Of a stretch of 64,000 bases of DNA, positions 12,739 to 27,700 are shown piece by piece. The position numbers were made by a program, and so were the translations under genes. The DNA lies in the NCBI RefSeq assembly GCF_037392515.1, contig NC_090291.1, positions 42,153,001 to 42,217,000 of the forward strand, written 5' to 3'. The stretch comes from Haliotis asinina (taxonomy: Eukaryota; Mollusca; Gastropoda; Lepetellida; Haliotidae). The stretch's first letter is position 1, and each line of letters begins with the position of its first letter. A model generated the notes under the pieces. It saw nothing but the letters and a program-made list of their open reading frames with translations, did no database searches and was not told the DNA's origin.

Positions 12739-15700
12739 GATGAACTATGATGTTACAAAGTCTACCGCAGTTGCATAGGTCAGTGCTCATGATGTTAATT
12801 CAGGAATTCACTTACAAGTGACTTTAAGAAAGTACAATGTAACTGCTAATGGCTAATTTCCCACTTGCCCTTATTTTTATGACATAATCATGATGATATA
12901 ATTTTGAAAGCGCTAATCAGCATGGTATTTGATGTTTAAGTATTACTGGACTATTTATGGAGAAGTGACACATACCAAAGAAGGAAAACACCTCTCAGTC
13001 ATCACTGTGAAATTTAACAGATACATGAAGGAGCAGATATGAAATGAAATTGAAGTTTATTTCTAGTTTGGAACCATAAGCAGAGATTATCTAGTAGCCA
13101 ATGGACAAGTAAGAACACCATTATTTGATTGCCCGAAATGAAAATGAAAATGAAAAATGAAATGACTTGTCCAGGGTGTCAGGCAATGGGGTTTTTTAAA
13201 TCTGTAATCACTGGACTGTCAGTTAGAAACTCCATTATTAATGGACCGTAGTAGATAGCTGGTATATTGTTGAGTGTAGCGTAAACAACAACCAAATAGT
13301 CTACAACGCATTGTGTAGCATATAAACAATAATATCTGCATTACACCACGTAAGCCATTACTACACATGTGGTATATATTGATTTCTAGTAACCCACTTA
13401 TAATGACCAATATGAATAATACACATCATCATCTACTTAGGCCTAAAGGGCTTCATTTACAACATGTCAGTGTTGATCAATGTTTGTATCTTGCTGTGTG
13501 GAAAGTAGAATAAGTGTGAACACTGCCATAGATGGAAAACCATGTTGGAATATGCAGGAGTCAGCAATCTTTAACACACTGTATCGTTAACTCGAATTAA
13601 AACCCTCACAAGATAATGATTTTTTTGCTTTTGGATGTTTTACATCCTACGTATAAGATCACTCCTTGTTTCTGAAATCGGTTGGTTTTTCCGCTTATTT
13701 AACATCCCATACAAACTAACTTGAGAAATCTGGCAACATTTAACAGTACATTGTCGGTGGTTGATTGACAAAGTTTACAAATATTAATAGAATTATATAT
13801 ATTGATTTTGGAATAAAAATTTCCTTTGCTTTTGAATCATCGTTTAACTGTTTACTGCCAGCATGATCACTTCAAAACATAGCTAAGATTTATGAGACTT
13901 AGACTAAGATTTATTTTAACAGTTTCCTTGCATAATAAAAATTCATGAGATTTATGAAATGATTAAGAACTTTCAAGTATAGATTTTCAATTCTGATATG
14001 AACACACCATAATATTTGGACTGAAGAAATACATAAAATGTTCAGTATCAGCAACGTCATGACTTATCCCTACAAATTCAAAACCATATCAATAAAGCAA
14101 ATATTTGTTCACTCCGATCTGAACCTTTCTGCACAAAGGATAATAACTTTCCATAACAGTTATAAAGATATTTGTTTTCCTGCATTCTTGATAACCTTAT
14201 CACATACTTTATACATTCAATATAACATGTAACATGAGGAGGATATATTTTGTGAAAATGTAACAGGTATGAAAGCTTCCTGGGCTGTTTGTTATCTAAA
14301 TGAAATACTGATGAATACAGTTTTGGGGGGGATTCCACAGCAAGACCAGGTAAACCAGCAGCCTTTGCTGCTGGTGTTGAAGTGGATAACAAAATAATCA
14401 ATTATACAGATATGAGAAGGATTAATAGGTGTTCTTTCTCATTTCTGATACAATTTATTGCCTGTTGATGGCCAAGGGAACATCACAAGTGACTCTACAT
14501 GTATTAAACAGAATGGGCAGTCAGTGAACTCTGTTTCAGGGTTTTAAACAGACTTTGTAAAATGGGAATCATCACGGTGATGCACAATATGTATATTTGG
14601 GAGTCATTCTCAATATCTGGGAGTCATGAAAATTTAATAAGTCTTTGTGAAAATCAAAATGTAAACGTTTTGTGAAGGATTTTGTTTAGTGTTGTATTGC
14701 CATTTTTATGGTTAGTTAATAAACAGTAATATCTCCACTGTTAATTTCAGTCAAAACAAAATCCAGTATACTGAACAAACAATTGTACTTGTGATTTATT
14801 TACTGTCACATGCAGATGTTAACAGGAACTGAAAAAATATCTACGGAAGACTTTAGCATGAAAAACAGATTATTACTCATTCTTGTGAATTTTGTTATCT
14901 TTTTCAAAGGTGAGTCCCAACAAAGCACTTGATCGCTATGATAAATGCGTTGATCATTCTCTGTATGTAACTGTGTATGTCACACCAACAAAAGCAACCA
15001 TAGCATAGTTGAATCATTCAGCTAGGATTACTGTTATAGACTGCTCTGAGTTCTCTGAAATAATCTGACAGCTCTGTGAAAGTCAAAACTATCACAGAAA
15101 ACTATCATTGTTTGCTTATCAAATAGATTTTATTGACCTGAATTCTGTGGGTCAACCATAACACGTGTGTCAAGCCTGACTTGTATAATATCATCTTGAG
15201 AGTCTTTTACAAAATTGTTGTGTCAAATATGCAAGAATCAGGCGTCTTGTAAAACTCTGCTGTCTTTGTTGTACAACCATCTCTGTGTGAACGAATTCTG
15301 ACCTTGTTCTTTACTGTTAATCTTGTGATATTTTACTGGACTCTATGAACTCACATGATATTTGGGGTTATTGTTCAAGAAACTCCATAACATGAAGAAT
15401 GCCATCCTTGATATCTCCAGGGTATATGTTCCAATAAGTCTCCACTATACCCTGGATGCATCTACGGATCAGCCTGATAAATTTATTACCTCGGTTGGAC
15501 GTTTTCTTATCTGATTAGGTGTGTCTGATGGGAAGTTGAGCGAAACAATCACAACTCACTTTCACTTTTTAAATCATCTAAGTGACTGAACCTGGCAACA
15601 CAAACCATGCAGAGGAGGTTCTCTGAAAGAGGTAGGAGGAGTTCTTGCACATATTTGTTAAGGTTTTGGACCTATCAGTTTGTCAGCATGACTTTCACGA

Positions 15701-18700
15701 AATCTGATTCGCACTGTGAACAAACCTTCGCAGCTGCGGCTGCTGTCTTTGTTGACACTAGAAACCTCTGTTGTAATGGCTACTGTGAGAATGCGAAGCC
15801 AGGAAAGGGAGGTAATAATATTATCGGGCCGACCCGTAGATGCATCCAGGGTATATTGGAGTCTTATCGGAACATACACCTGGAGGTATCTAGGATGGTT
15901 AAATGCCATCACAGAAACATTTCGAAGTTGGATCAATAGCTTTGCCAGTTCTGCAGTATATTTAACCAAGCAAAGTATTGCAGCTACTCTATCCTTTATC
16001 TAACTGAACAGAACAGCTGATCCACGAATCCTTAAACTGTTTGAATGGTCAAAAAACAGAAAGAAATCACACAACAACAATGAACTTTAAAAGTTCTGTT
16101 CAGAATTTAATATGAGATCAGTCATAGTTCAGATCAGTCAGAACAAGTGTTTGCTGTAAATGTGGCAATGTGCCCTGACACTAAAGAACAACGAAATGTT
16201 GATAACATTGACCTTGAAAAAACGCCCAATGTAAGCTGTCACCACATTTGAAGATACTGGGTTCAATAGTTCATGAGACATTGCCTTAACAAGAATCGGG
16301 TCGTATGTACGGAAGTACAGATGTGTGTACAGACGCTGTTGAATACATAGTTCCCCTTTTCGCGTTGCAGCGGGGGACAACTAAAATACCATGATTGAAA
16401 AAAATGAAAAAAAAAAATCCATGAAATTGTGGAATGACAGAAATCTGGAAATGAGCTTGGGGTACAAGCTCATGTTACTAACATGTTGGAATAACTAGTA
16501 ACTAGTTCCAACAAGCCAGGGGGTACATCCTACATAAGCCTGGGATACAAGCTGGTCTAACCAGAGTGTCTATAAAAAGAGCATGCATTTAGCAGGTACA
16601 TATGGCTGGGACAATCAAATGTCTAATATGTCTGCCATACAGACTCACAAAATTCAAACTTACTCAAAGAAGCATGGCTGTTGGATAAGTGACAACATGA
16701 GGTCACAGGTTATAATGTTCATTTCAAAACTATAAATATATTTACGCCTGGCTTTCACTTTGAACATGCTGTACAACTGAATATGCATGACCTAAATCAT
16801 GATCAACATAAAAACCCGAGGTTTCTAACCTTGAAAAACAAGAAAAAGCATTTAACATATGCTATATCATTGTAGGTCATGTCTTAAGTGACTTTCACAT
16901 GGAATGTCCATGGACACATCAGGTTTCCCACAGAGTCATCCATACATGGCAGCAAGATTTTATATTGTTTTTGTTTTCTCTAAACAAAAGGTCATGAAAA
17001 GTTTGTTATTTATTTTTTCCATTGAACCTGGTGTCTTCCAAATGCCAGACAAGCATCTAAATCATTGCTCTGTCATTTGAAAATATGACTGATTGAATGT
17101 TATGTTAATACAATCACAGTTTTGATAACTTTTAAAGACATAAAAATTTTGTTTGAGCAGATTTTAGAAGTTTGGAAGTACAAAAAGTTATTGCTCAAAA
17201 ACGTCTAAAATGCCAATCAAACAGATCAAAAACATCTTTGTTTCGTGCAATATCAGCGTAAGTCATGCCGCAAGTGACTTTCACTCAGAGTGTTCATGAA
17301 ACTCATCTGGTTTCTCACAGAGTCAGCCATACACGACAGCAAGATTTTATGTTGTTGTTGTATGTCAGTTGTACTCTCTGAACAAAAAGGTCATGAGTCA
17401 TGAATATTTGGGGGAATATTTTCTTTTTCACTATATCATACATTCAGTCATCACAACAAAAGACATCCCTGAAGAGATTCATGATCCCTAACCTTTCCTA
17501 CTCATACATCATTAATAACACACTAGACGTCTTTGGTAATTGATTTATATTTTAATATTCTATTTAATCTGTACGGGAATACCAATATCTCAGCATTCTG
17601 AACTACGGGACCCCATTTCACAAAGCTCTCATAAGCCTAATATTTCAGAAGATAGGAAATAAGAATTCTACGAGAAAAGTTATAAGATCTGCAGAATAAT
17701 TGACAGGGCAGATTCCAGAACATGTCCTGGTTGGCTGTTAACAGCAGAATCTTTACACTGTCCCCATGATTAGACGTTTCTCTAGCACAATATCCCACCT
17801 TTGCTGTTTGAGATTTTAAACAAATTATTTAGGGCTAAGAAATGAAACTCCAACCCTGGGACACAAATCATGCTGCATCGATATCTATGGGATAAGCATC
17901 ACCTCCACTGTGAACACATCATACTGCATCGATATCACTAGGATACGCATCACCTCAACTGTGGACACAAATCTTCAGAGTGACTAAATTACTGGAAGCA
18001 AAAGTTTGTTGAAAAATGCACAATTTCACTGACAGCATTTTCAACACTGGAAGATCAACAAGTGGGAATACTGTCACTTGGAAAAATCATTATTATTCAT
18101 CAGATGATATAACGTCATTGATGATACTATACATGCAATACTGAGATGAAATATAGTTTTAATTTTAGACACACAATACACAAAGTTAGGCCTTTACTTA
18201 TGGCCTCTCTAAATGGTGTTTTGATACTGTTCTTGTTAGTAATCCATTCATAAATGTGTCATCACAGTGATGTGAATCTGTTGATTTTTTTCAAATTTTA
18301 GGGACATTTTTGCTGAAGTAGCTTATCTTATATGCATTGATATTTATCAGTATTTATTGATATGTGACTGATGCTTAGTTGATTATTGATGCTGTATGGT
18401 TTCCGCATCAGGGAGTGATCCAGTGAAGTTGTGGTGTTCAAAGAAATCCATAGCAACCCTTGCCGTATGAGGGCAGACATTGTCCTGTTGAAATGTTAAC
18501 CCAGGGCCATGACGTTGCAGAAAAGGAATTGCCACAGGTCGAATAATATGATCCCTGTAGCTGACACCTGTTAAGTTGCCCTGAAAAATCACTAAAGGAG
18601 TTCTTTGATATGCTTCTATTCCACCCCCAAATCATAACAGAATTACCACGAAAGCGATTCCTCTCCAAGACACAGGCCTGTGCATAACGTTCTCCTAAGC

Positions 18701-21700
18701 GTCTATGGGCATGTTGACATCAATAACTGTGGGAAATGTTAAACATAGACTCATCTGTAAAACAACATTTCTCCACCAAAACAAGTCTCTGTGGACATGA
18801 TTTCGGCACCACATTCGGCGAGCTTGTCGATGACGTGTCAGGATAGGTCATATGGCGGAATGTCGTGGTCTGATCCCCTGATGATGTAAATGTTGTTGAA
18901 CTGTGTAGGGGTGAATATGGCAAAGTCTTGGGATGGTCCAGGCAGTCATCATTGCAGTCTGAAACCTGTGGTGAAGATGGGTCACCCTTATCTATCTGTC
19001 CTGTCTTGGCGTTGTTACAAGTGGACATCCAGAAAGTGTCCATTCAATGACATCATTTGTGTTCTGATAGCATCTCGCAAAGGCAGAAATGGTGTTCCAG
19101 TGGCAGTGGAAATGTGCAGCCACTTTTCGTTGAGACATTCCCCCACGGACCATCCCCATGGCCTCATGACATTGTGCAGATGTTAGCCTTGGCATGTTAT
19201 GCCTTTCAATAGCCGTTGTTGTTGGATACATGTCACTGATCTGAGTTTAAATCATCATGTGTCTTAACACATTTGATCAATTTAGATTTTAAATATCTGT
19301 ATGCACAGTTTCTGTGTGAGCCTAGTATACCTGTACACAATGTCTGTATGCACAGTTTCTGTGTGAGCCTAGTATACCTGTACACAATGTCTGTATGCAC
19401 AGTTTCTGTGTGAGCCTAGTATACCTGTACACAATGTCTGTATGCACAGTTTCTGTGTGAGCCTAGTATACCTGTACACAATGTCTGTATGCACAGTTTC
19501 TGTGTGAGCCTAGTATACCTGTACACAATGTCTGTATGCACAGTTTCTGTGTGAGCCGAGTATACCTGTACACAATGTCTGTATGCACAGTTTCTGTGTG
19601 AGCCTAGTATACCTGTACACAATGTCTGTATGCACAGTTTCTGTGTGAGCCGAGTATACCTGTACACAATGTCTGTATGCACAGTTTCTGTGTGAGCCGA
19701 GTATACCTGTACACAATGTCTGTATGCACAGTTTCTGTGTGAGCCGAGTATACCTGTACACAATGTCTGTATGCACAGTTTCTGTGTGAGCCGAGTATAC
19801 CTGTACACAATGTCTGTATGCACAGTTTCTGTGTGAGCCTAGTATACCTGTACACAATGTCTGTATGCACAGTTTGTGTGTGAGCCTAGTATACCTGTAC
19901 ACAATGTCTGTATGCACAGTTTCTGTGTGAGCCTAGTATACCTGTACACAATGTCTGTATGCACAGTTTCTGTGTGAGCCGAGTATACCTGTACACAATG
20001 TCTGTATGCACAGTTTCTGTGTGAGCCGAGTATACCTGTACACAATGTCTGTATGCACAGTTTCTGTGTGAGCCGAGTATACCTGTACACAATGTCTGTA
20101 TGCACAGTTTCTGTGTGAGCCTAGTATACCTGTACACAATGTCTGTATGCACAGTTTCTGTGTGAGCCGAGTATACCTGTACACAATGTCTGTATGCACA
20201 GTTTCTGTGTGAGCCGAGTATACCTGTACACAATGTCTGTATGCACAGTTTCTGTGTGAGCCTAGTATACCTGTACACAATGTCTGTATGCACAGTTTCT
20301 GTGTGAGCCCAGTATACCTGTACACAATGTCTGTATGCACAGTTTCTGTGTGAGCCCAGTATACCTGTACACAATGTCTGTATGCACAGTTTCTGTGTGA
20401 GCCTAGTATACCTGTACACAATGTCTGTATGCACAGTTTCTGTGTGAGCCTAGTATACCTGTACACAATGTCTGTATGCACAGTTTCTGTGTGAGCCTAG
20501 TATACCTGTACACAATGTCTGTATGCACAGTTTCTGTGTGAGCCGAGTATACCTGTACACAATGTCTGTATGCACAGTTTCTGTGTGAGCCTAGTATACC
20601 TGTACACAATGTCTGTATGCACAGTTTCTGTGTGAGCCGAGTATACCTGTACACAATGTCTGTATGCACAGTTTCTGTGTGAGCCTAGTATACCTGTACA
20701 CAATGTCTGTATGCACAGTTTCTGTGTGAGCCGAGTATACCTGTACACAATGTCTGTATGCACAGTTTCTGTGTGAGCCTAGTATACCTGTACACAATGT
20801 CTGTATGCACAGTTTCTGTGTGAGCCTAGTATACCTGTACACAATGTCTGTATGCACAGTTTCTGTGTGAGCCGAGTATACCTGTACACAATGTCTGTAT
20901 GCACAGTTTCTGTGTGAGCCTAGTATACCTGTACACAATGTCTGTATGCACAGTTTCTGTGTGAGCCTAGTATACCTGTACACAATGTCTGTATGCACAG
21001 TTTCTGTGTGAGCCTAGTATACCTGTACACAATGTCTGTATGCACAGTTTCTGTGTGAGCCTAGTATACCTGTACACAATGTCTGTATGCACAGTTTCTG
21101 TGTGAGCCTAGTATACCTGTACACAATGTCTGTATGCACAGTTTCTGTGTGAGCCTAGTATACCTGTACACAATGTCTGTATGCACAGTTTCTGTGTGAG
21201 CCTAGTATACCTGTACACAATGTCTGTATGCACAGTTTCTGTGTGAGCCTAGTATACCTGTACACAATGTCTGTATGCACAGTTTCTGTGTGAGCCTAGT
21301 ATACCTGTACACAATGTCTGTATGCACAGTTTCTGTGTGAGCCTAGTATACCTGTACACAATGTCTGTATGCACAGTTTCTGTGTGAGCCTAGTATACCT
21401 GTACACAATGTCTGTATGCACAGTTTCTGTGTGAGCCTAGTATACCTGTACACAATGTCTGTATGCACAGTTTCTGTGTGAGCCTAGTATACCTGTACAC
21501 AATGTCTGTATGCACAGTTTCTGTGTGAGCCTAGTATACCTGTACACAATGTCTGTATGCACAGTTTCTGTGTGAGCCTAGTATACCTGTACACAATGTC
21601 TGTATGCACAGTTTCTGTGTGAGCCTAGTATACCTGTACACAATGTCTGTATGCACAGTTTCTGTGTGAGCCGAGTATACCTGTACACAATGTCTGTATG

Positions 21701-24700
21701 CACAGTTTCTGTGTGAGCCTAGTATACCTGTACACAATGTCTGTATGCACAGTTTCTGTGTGAGCCTAGTATACCTGTACACAATGTCTGTATGCACAGT
21801 TTCTGTGTGAGCCGAGTATACCTGTACACAATGTCTGTATGCACAGTTTCTGTGTGAGCCTAGTATACCTGTACACAATGTCTGTATGCACAGTTTCTGT
21901 GTGAGCCTAGTATACCTGTACACAATGTCTGTATGCACAGTTTCTGTGTGAGCCGAGTATACCTGTACACAATGTCTGTATGCACAGTTTCTGTGTGAGC
22001 CGAGTATACCTGTACACAATGTCTGTATGCACAGTTTCTGTGTGAGCCTAGTATACCTGTACACAATGTCTGTATGCACAGTTTCTGTGTGAGCCGAGTA
22101 TACCTGTACACAATGTCTGTATGCACAGTTTCTGTGTGAGCCTAGTATACCTGTACACAATGTCTGTATGCACAGTTTCTGTGTGAGCCTAGTATACCTG
22201 TACACAATGTCTGTATGCACAGTTTCTGTGTGAGCCGAGTATACCTGTACACAATGTCTGTATGCACAGTTTCTGTGTGAGCCTAGTATACCTGTACACA
22301 ATGTCTGTATGCACAGTTTCTGTGTGAGCCTAGTATACCTGTACACAATGTCTGTATGCACAGTTTCTGTGTGAGCCGAGTATACCTGTACACAATGTCT
22401 GTATGCACAGTTTCTGTGTGAGCCTAGTATACCTGTACACAATGTCTGTATGCACAGTTTCTGTGTGAGCCTAGTATACCTGTACACATTGTCTGTATGC
22501 ACAGTTTCTGTGTGAGCCCAGTATACCTGTACACAATGTCTGTATGCACAGTTTCTGTGTGAGCCCAGTATACCTGTACACAATGTCTGTATGCACAGTT
22601 TCTGTGTGAGCCTAGTATACCTGTACACAATGTCTGTATGCACAGTTTCTGTGTGAGCCTAGTATACCTGTACACAATGTCTGTATGCACAGTTTCTGTG
22701 TGAGCCTAGTATACCTGTACACAATGTCTGTATGCACAGTTTCTGTGTGAGCCGAGTATACCTGTACACAATGTCTGTATGCACAGTTTCTGTGTGAGCC
22801 CAGTATACCTGTACACAATGTCTGTATGCACAGTTTCTGTGTGAGCCGAGTATACCTGTACACAATGTCTGTATGCACAGTTTCTGTGTGAGCCTAGTAT
22901 ACCTGTACACAATGTCTGTATGCACAGTTTCTGTGTGAGCCTAGTATACCTGTACACAATGTCTGTATGCACAGTTTCTGTGTGAGCCTAGTATACCTGT
23001 ACACAATGTCTGTATGCACAGTTTCTGTGTGAGCCTAGTATACCTGTACACAATGTCTGTATGCACAGTTTCTGTGTGAGCCGAGTATACCTGTACACAA
23101 TGTCTGTATGCACAGTTTCTGTGTGAGCCTAGTATACCTGTACACAATTCTGTATGCAGTTTCTGTGTGAGCCTAGTATACCTGTACACAATGTCTGTAT
23201 GCACAGTTTCTGTGTGAGCCGAGTATACCTGTACACAATGTCTGTATGCAGTTTCTGTGTGAGCCTAGTATACCTGTACACAATATCTGTATGCACGTTT
23301 CTGTGTGAGCCTAGTATACCTGTACACAATGTCTGTATGCACAGTTTCTGTGTGAGCCGAGTATACCTGTACACAATGTCTGTATGCACAGTTTCTGTGT
23401 GAGCCTAGTATACCTGTACACAATGTCTGTATGCACAGTTTCTGTGTGAGCCGAGTATACCTGTACACAATGTCTGTATGCACAGTTTCTGTGTGAGCCT
23501 AGTATACCTGTACACAATGTCTGTATGCACAGTTTCTGTGTGAGCCTAGTATACCTGTACACAATGTCTGTATGCACAGTTTCTGTGTGAGCCGAGTATA
23601 CCTGTACACAATGTCTGTATGCACAGTTTCTGTGTGAGCCTAGTATACCTGTACACAATGTCTGTATGCACAGTTTCTGTGTGAGCCTAGTATACCTGTA
23701 CACAATGTCTGTATGCACAGTTTCTGTGTGAGCCTAGTATACCTGTACACAATGTCTGTATGCACAGTTTCTGTGTGAGCCGAGTATACCTGTACACAAT
23801 GTCTGTATGCACAGTTTCTGTGTGAGCCGAGTATACCTGTACACAATGTCTGTATGCACAGTTTCTGTGTGAGCCGAGTATACCTGTACACAATGTCTGT
23901 ATGCACAGTTTCTGTGTGAGCCGAGTATACCTGTACACAATGTCTGTATGCACAGTTTCTGTGTGAGCCGAGTATACCTGTACACAATGTCTGTATGCAC
24001 AGTTTCTGTGTGAGCCGAGTATACCTGTACACAATGTCTGTATGCACAGTTTCTGTGTGAGCCGAGTATACCTGTACACAATGTCTGTATGCACAGTTTC
24101 TGTGTGAGCCGAGTATACCTGTACACAATGTCTGTATGCACAGTTTCTGTGTGAGCCGAGTATACCTGTACACAATGTCTGTATGCACAGTTTCTGTGTG
24201 AGCCGAGTATACCTGTACACAATGTCTGTATGCACAGTTCTGTGTGAGCCGAGTATACCTGTACACAATGTCTGTATGCACAGTTTCTGTGTGAGCCGAG
24301 TATACCTGTAGGAACTACAATGTCTGTACAGTTTCTGTGTGAGCCGAGTATACCTGTACACAATGTCTGTATGCACAGTTTCTGTGTGAGCCGAGTATAC
24401 CTGTACACAATGTCTGTATGCACAGTTTCTGTGTGAGCCGAGTATACCTGTACACAATGTCTGTATGCACAGTTTCTGTGTGAGCCCAGTATACCTGTAC
24501 ACAATGTCAAGCTAATCAGAATGCAATGATGAATAATACAATAATCGAAGTACATGATATCCTGATTACTCGTGCTTCATCATAGATTTCTCTCCTATGA
24601 TTTTTGAGGAAGATTAAGGAGTTTAATGCTGTATGGGACAAACAATTTTGAAGTTCTCGCAGTTATGTAATATATGATTTTGAAATGTCAAATAGAAGGT

Positions 24701-27700
24701 GGAACTTCGTAACATTCATTTATAAAGTGTGATGGATCTGATTGAATGACCAGAGCTTTCCTCTTAACTCTTCATGGTTCAGGTTTCCACACAGGACATT
24801 AAACCCTGACAGACACTGGCTTAACATATGGCAGCACCTATGTTATCCATAAACATACCTATACGCATATATGCATAGCCATTTCTGTTATTCAGAATGC
24901 CAAAATTAATGGTGGTTTGACACACTGAAATGTATGCAGTGTTTTGTTGTTTAGGATTCAGTCCTCTCAATGGTTGGCTACACCTTAATGGAACTGTACA
25001 ACTTCTAAGAATCACAAGATAAATAATACAGCTGACAGACATTGTAACCAAATTTACGCATCCAAAACATGTGCTCCACACAGATGCACCCAAGTAAATA
25101 CTTTCGAAAAATATTATTAATTTTTCCTTTATGAAAATGACGCTTGGAAAACTGATATTGACAAAAAAATGTTGTTTTCTCATACATTTAAGTGGTTTAA
25201 TGCCATGTTCATTAATATTATTTTAATAGATAATCATATCATGCTGTCATGCATGTGCATATCAACATATCTGTGTAAAGATTTAGACCAACTACCAGTA
25301 AAACAAAATAAAATCACTGATAACAAAATGTAACAAACACTTTTGAGTTTGTTATGACTGTAGCTTTCGGTATTTCAAAATATTAGAGCATGCAAGTTCA
25401 ATTTCAAAAAGAATCTGTTGAAACACTTCCACACATTCTAGTGAGACAAGAAGCAGTGTCTAAATGACACCATCATCTTCTGTGATGCAATTACACAGTA
25501 ATCAGTGATGTTTGAATTATTGCAACATGGCGTCTGCTTTGTGTGAACATGGTAGGCCATGTGGAACAATAATGTTATATATGATCATGACCTACTTACA
25601 CACTTATCTTTCCATGGATGGTTAAAACACAAACTGAGGAAAATTTCCTGAAGTACAACTGATTGTAATATATATTTTACACACATAGAGCCTGTGCCTC
25701 AGTGTCACTGAAACCATACGAAAGGTTTTAAAATGTAGACTTCAAATCAGCACACAGCATATTGGAAAAAACTATAAACAGAAGCTGAAATAATCAAAGG
25801 ATCAGTTTCAACATGACCTACCCTTCTCTTCTGAGCCTTTGATGCTTTCTTTTGCTTTGCATCCACATCTGTCTGGACAGGAGTTGTCTCCTCCTGATCA
25901 GCAGATCCCAGCTGGTCGAGCTTGTCAATGACTTCTTTTACCTGAATGATGATGTACAGTATTAGAAATATCTCAAACATTTACAGTGTTCATAGGTTTT
26001 GTAAGGATGTGTGCAGAAATAAACTTATAAATACGTCGTTCAGATCATTGCGTGTGACATTTTCATTACAATACTGAATCATTTGAAAATTTCTTTTGTA
26101 TTTTATATGTTGCTGGTTTAAGGTAGTTCAAAATTTAGTAGAACAGAATCTGTGTTCAAAACACACATGCTGCTGCAAAATATTTCTTGCATGTTTTTAT
26201 CATTTCTTTGTGTGAAGAAAACACAGGTTCCTGTGTTGACACAAGCTCTGATGTAACAGGACACAGATATATAGCCTAACTTTAACAGCCCAATAAGGAA
26301 AATTATATAAATTATTGTCTGTAAGTGCTCACTTGTTTCTAAAGCCGATGATATTTTAACAATTCATTCTGTGTAATAAAATATAACTGAAGCCTTGTTG
26401 TGTTTAGTGCTGGACTTGTCATTAAACTACTGACACTAACTAAAACCATATCCCACGAGTCAGTAACCAGAAATGCCAACTCTAATTCAGCCTAATTAGT
26501 ATTTAGGCTAAAAACTGATGCAACAATTAAAACTAAATTTTCCAAAGAATTTTCAAGTTTACTAGAAAATATATGGACATTTTAAGAACTTGTTATTAAC
26601 ATTGTACACCTAAATGAGTAGTGAATATTCCAAATGTAGCTTGATACTGAATAAAACGTATCTGAAATTCATTGTGTATGAACCTATCGGATAGTTTAGT
26701 GCAATGCACTTGTTTCAAATTCTTATTTTTTTACTGCTACTGTAGTCAGATATTTCATGTTGCCTTTTGGTATAAAATACAATAAAATCTTATTGGTTGG
26801 CATCTCTGTATTAACACCCGGCATTCCTCCCTCTGTGTGGCACACCAGAACTAGGCTTCACTCGATGTACCCATGTGTGGAATCAAACCCAGCTCTTTGG
26901 TGTGGCAAATAAACGCTTCAACCACTAGGCTACACCACTGCCCTGATAATCAGATTCAACTGGAATATTGTTCAGAACAGTATTATGCCAACCTCACTCA
27001 TACTCACACTGAACTGTAGTGCCACAGATGACTATGAAACACATTCCAATTAAACAACTGAAAATGGAACAAGTTAGCAGCTAACAGTGTGAGTAACCTA
27101 CACCAAGGAATGATCTATAAATCTTTTCATTGATCCCCGGCCTTGTTGATCCAGTTTACTAATCTCTAGTCTGTTGTCACCATTATTCTCTGCCAACTCA
27201 TGACTACTTTCTTGTCTGATCCATGAAGATCTGGGATAAATTGATCTTCAGTAACCCATACTTGATGTAAGAGGCAACAAATAGGATCAGGTAGTCCAGC
27301 TCCCTGACTTGACAAGCTATTGTATCCCAGTTGTGCAGATTGATGCTCATGCTGTTGATCACTGGATTGTCTGGTCCAGACTGCCACCTTATAGATGGAA
27401 TATTGCTGAGTGAGGCATAAACCTAAACTCACTCACTCACTCACTCACTCACTCACTCACGTTTGGCTTGTTTTAGAAATGAACAACATATAGCTGTTCA
27501 GTCAGACACTCATGAGGGGCAGGAACTTTTTTCCTGATCAAAATGGCCAGCCATGGTGATGTCACCCCTAAAATGAAAGGTGGGGTAGCTTTGTGGTTAA
27601 AGTATCCGCACATTCAGAAATTCAGAGTTTGAAACCCAGTATGGGTTAAGCGTTTGAATCTGGTATTGCCTGCTGAATGTGCATGAAAGTGCTTAATCAG

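Larger units (their letters stand above)
964..25821 (-). other. OTUD6B: OTUD6B intron 3, about 24.9 kb
   Basis: This very long intron separates SKAQKRR (exon 3) from EKKANQF (exon 4), with donor GTAGGT and acceptor TTTTAG. It carries SINEs, microsatellites, a Penelope-like fragment, a pogo-type MITE, a Tc1 remnant, a 47-bp satellite array and several inverted or direct duplications, listed separately. I see no other convincing gene in it. The stretches 5450-7360, 7620-9370, 9520-11940, 12750-15380, 15910-16860 and 24510-25820 otherwise hold only AT-rich unique-looking sequence. Confidence 0.8.

Noticed and set aside
15607..15969. Overlapping open frames of about 100 aa on both strands
   Set aside because: No recognisable domain; they overlap an inverted duplication and have no splice partners.
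19297..24508. CRISPR-like regular array
   Set aside because: The units are contiguous identical 47-mers with no unique spacers, in a eukaryotic intron.
19416..24555. Many minus-strand open frames of 88 to 370 aa (MHTDIVYRYT...)
   Set aside because: They are a reading of the 47-bp satellite: three units make 47 codons, so the same peptide repeats wherever the G variant removes a stop.
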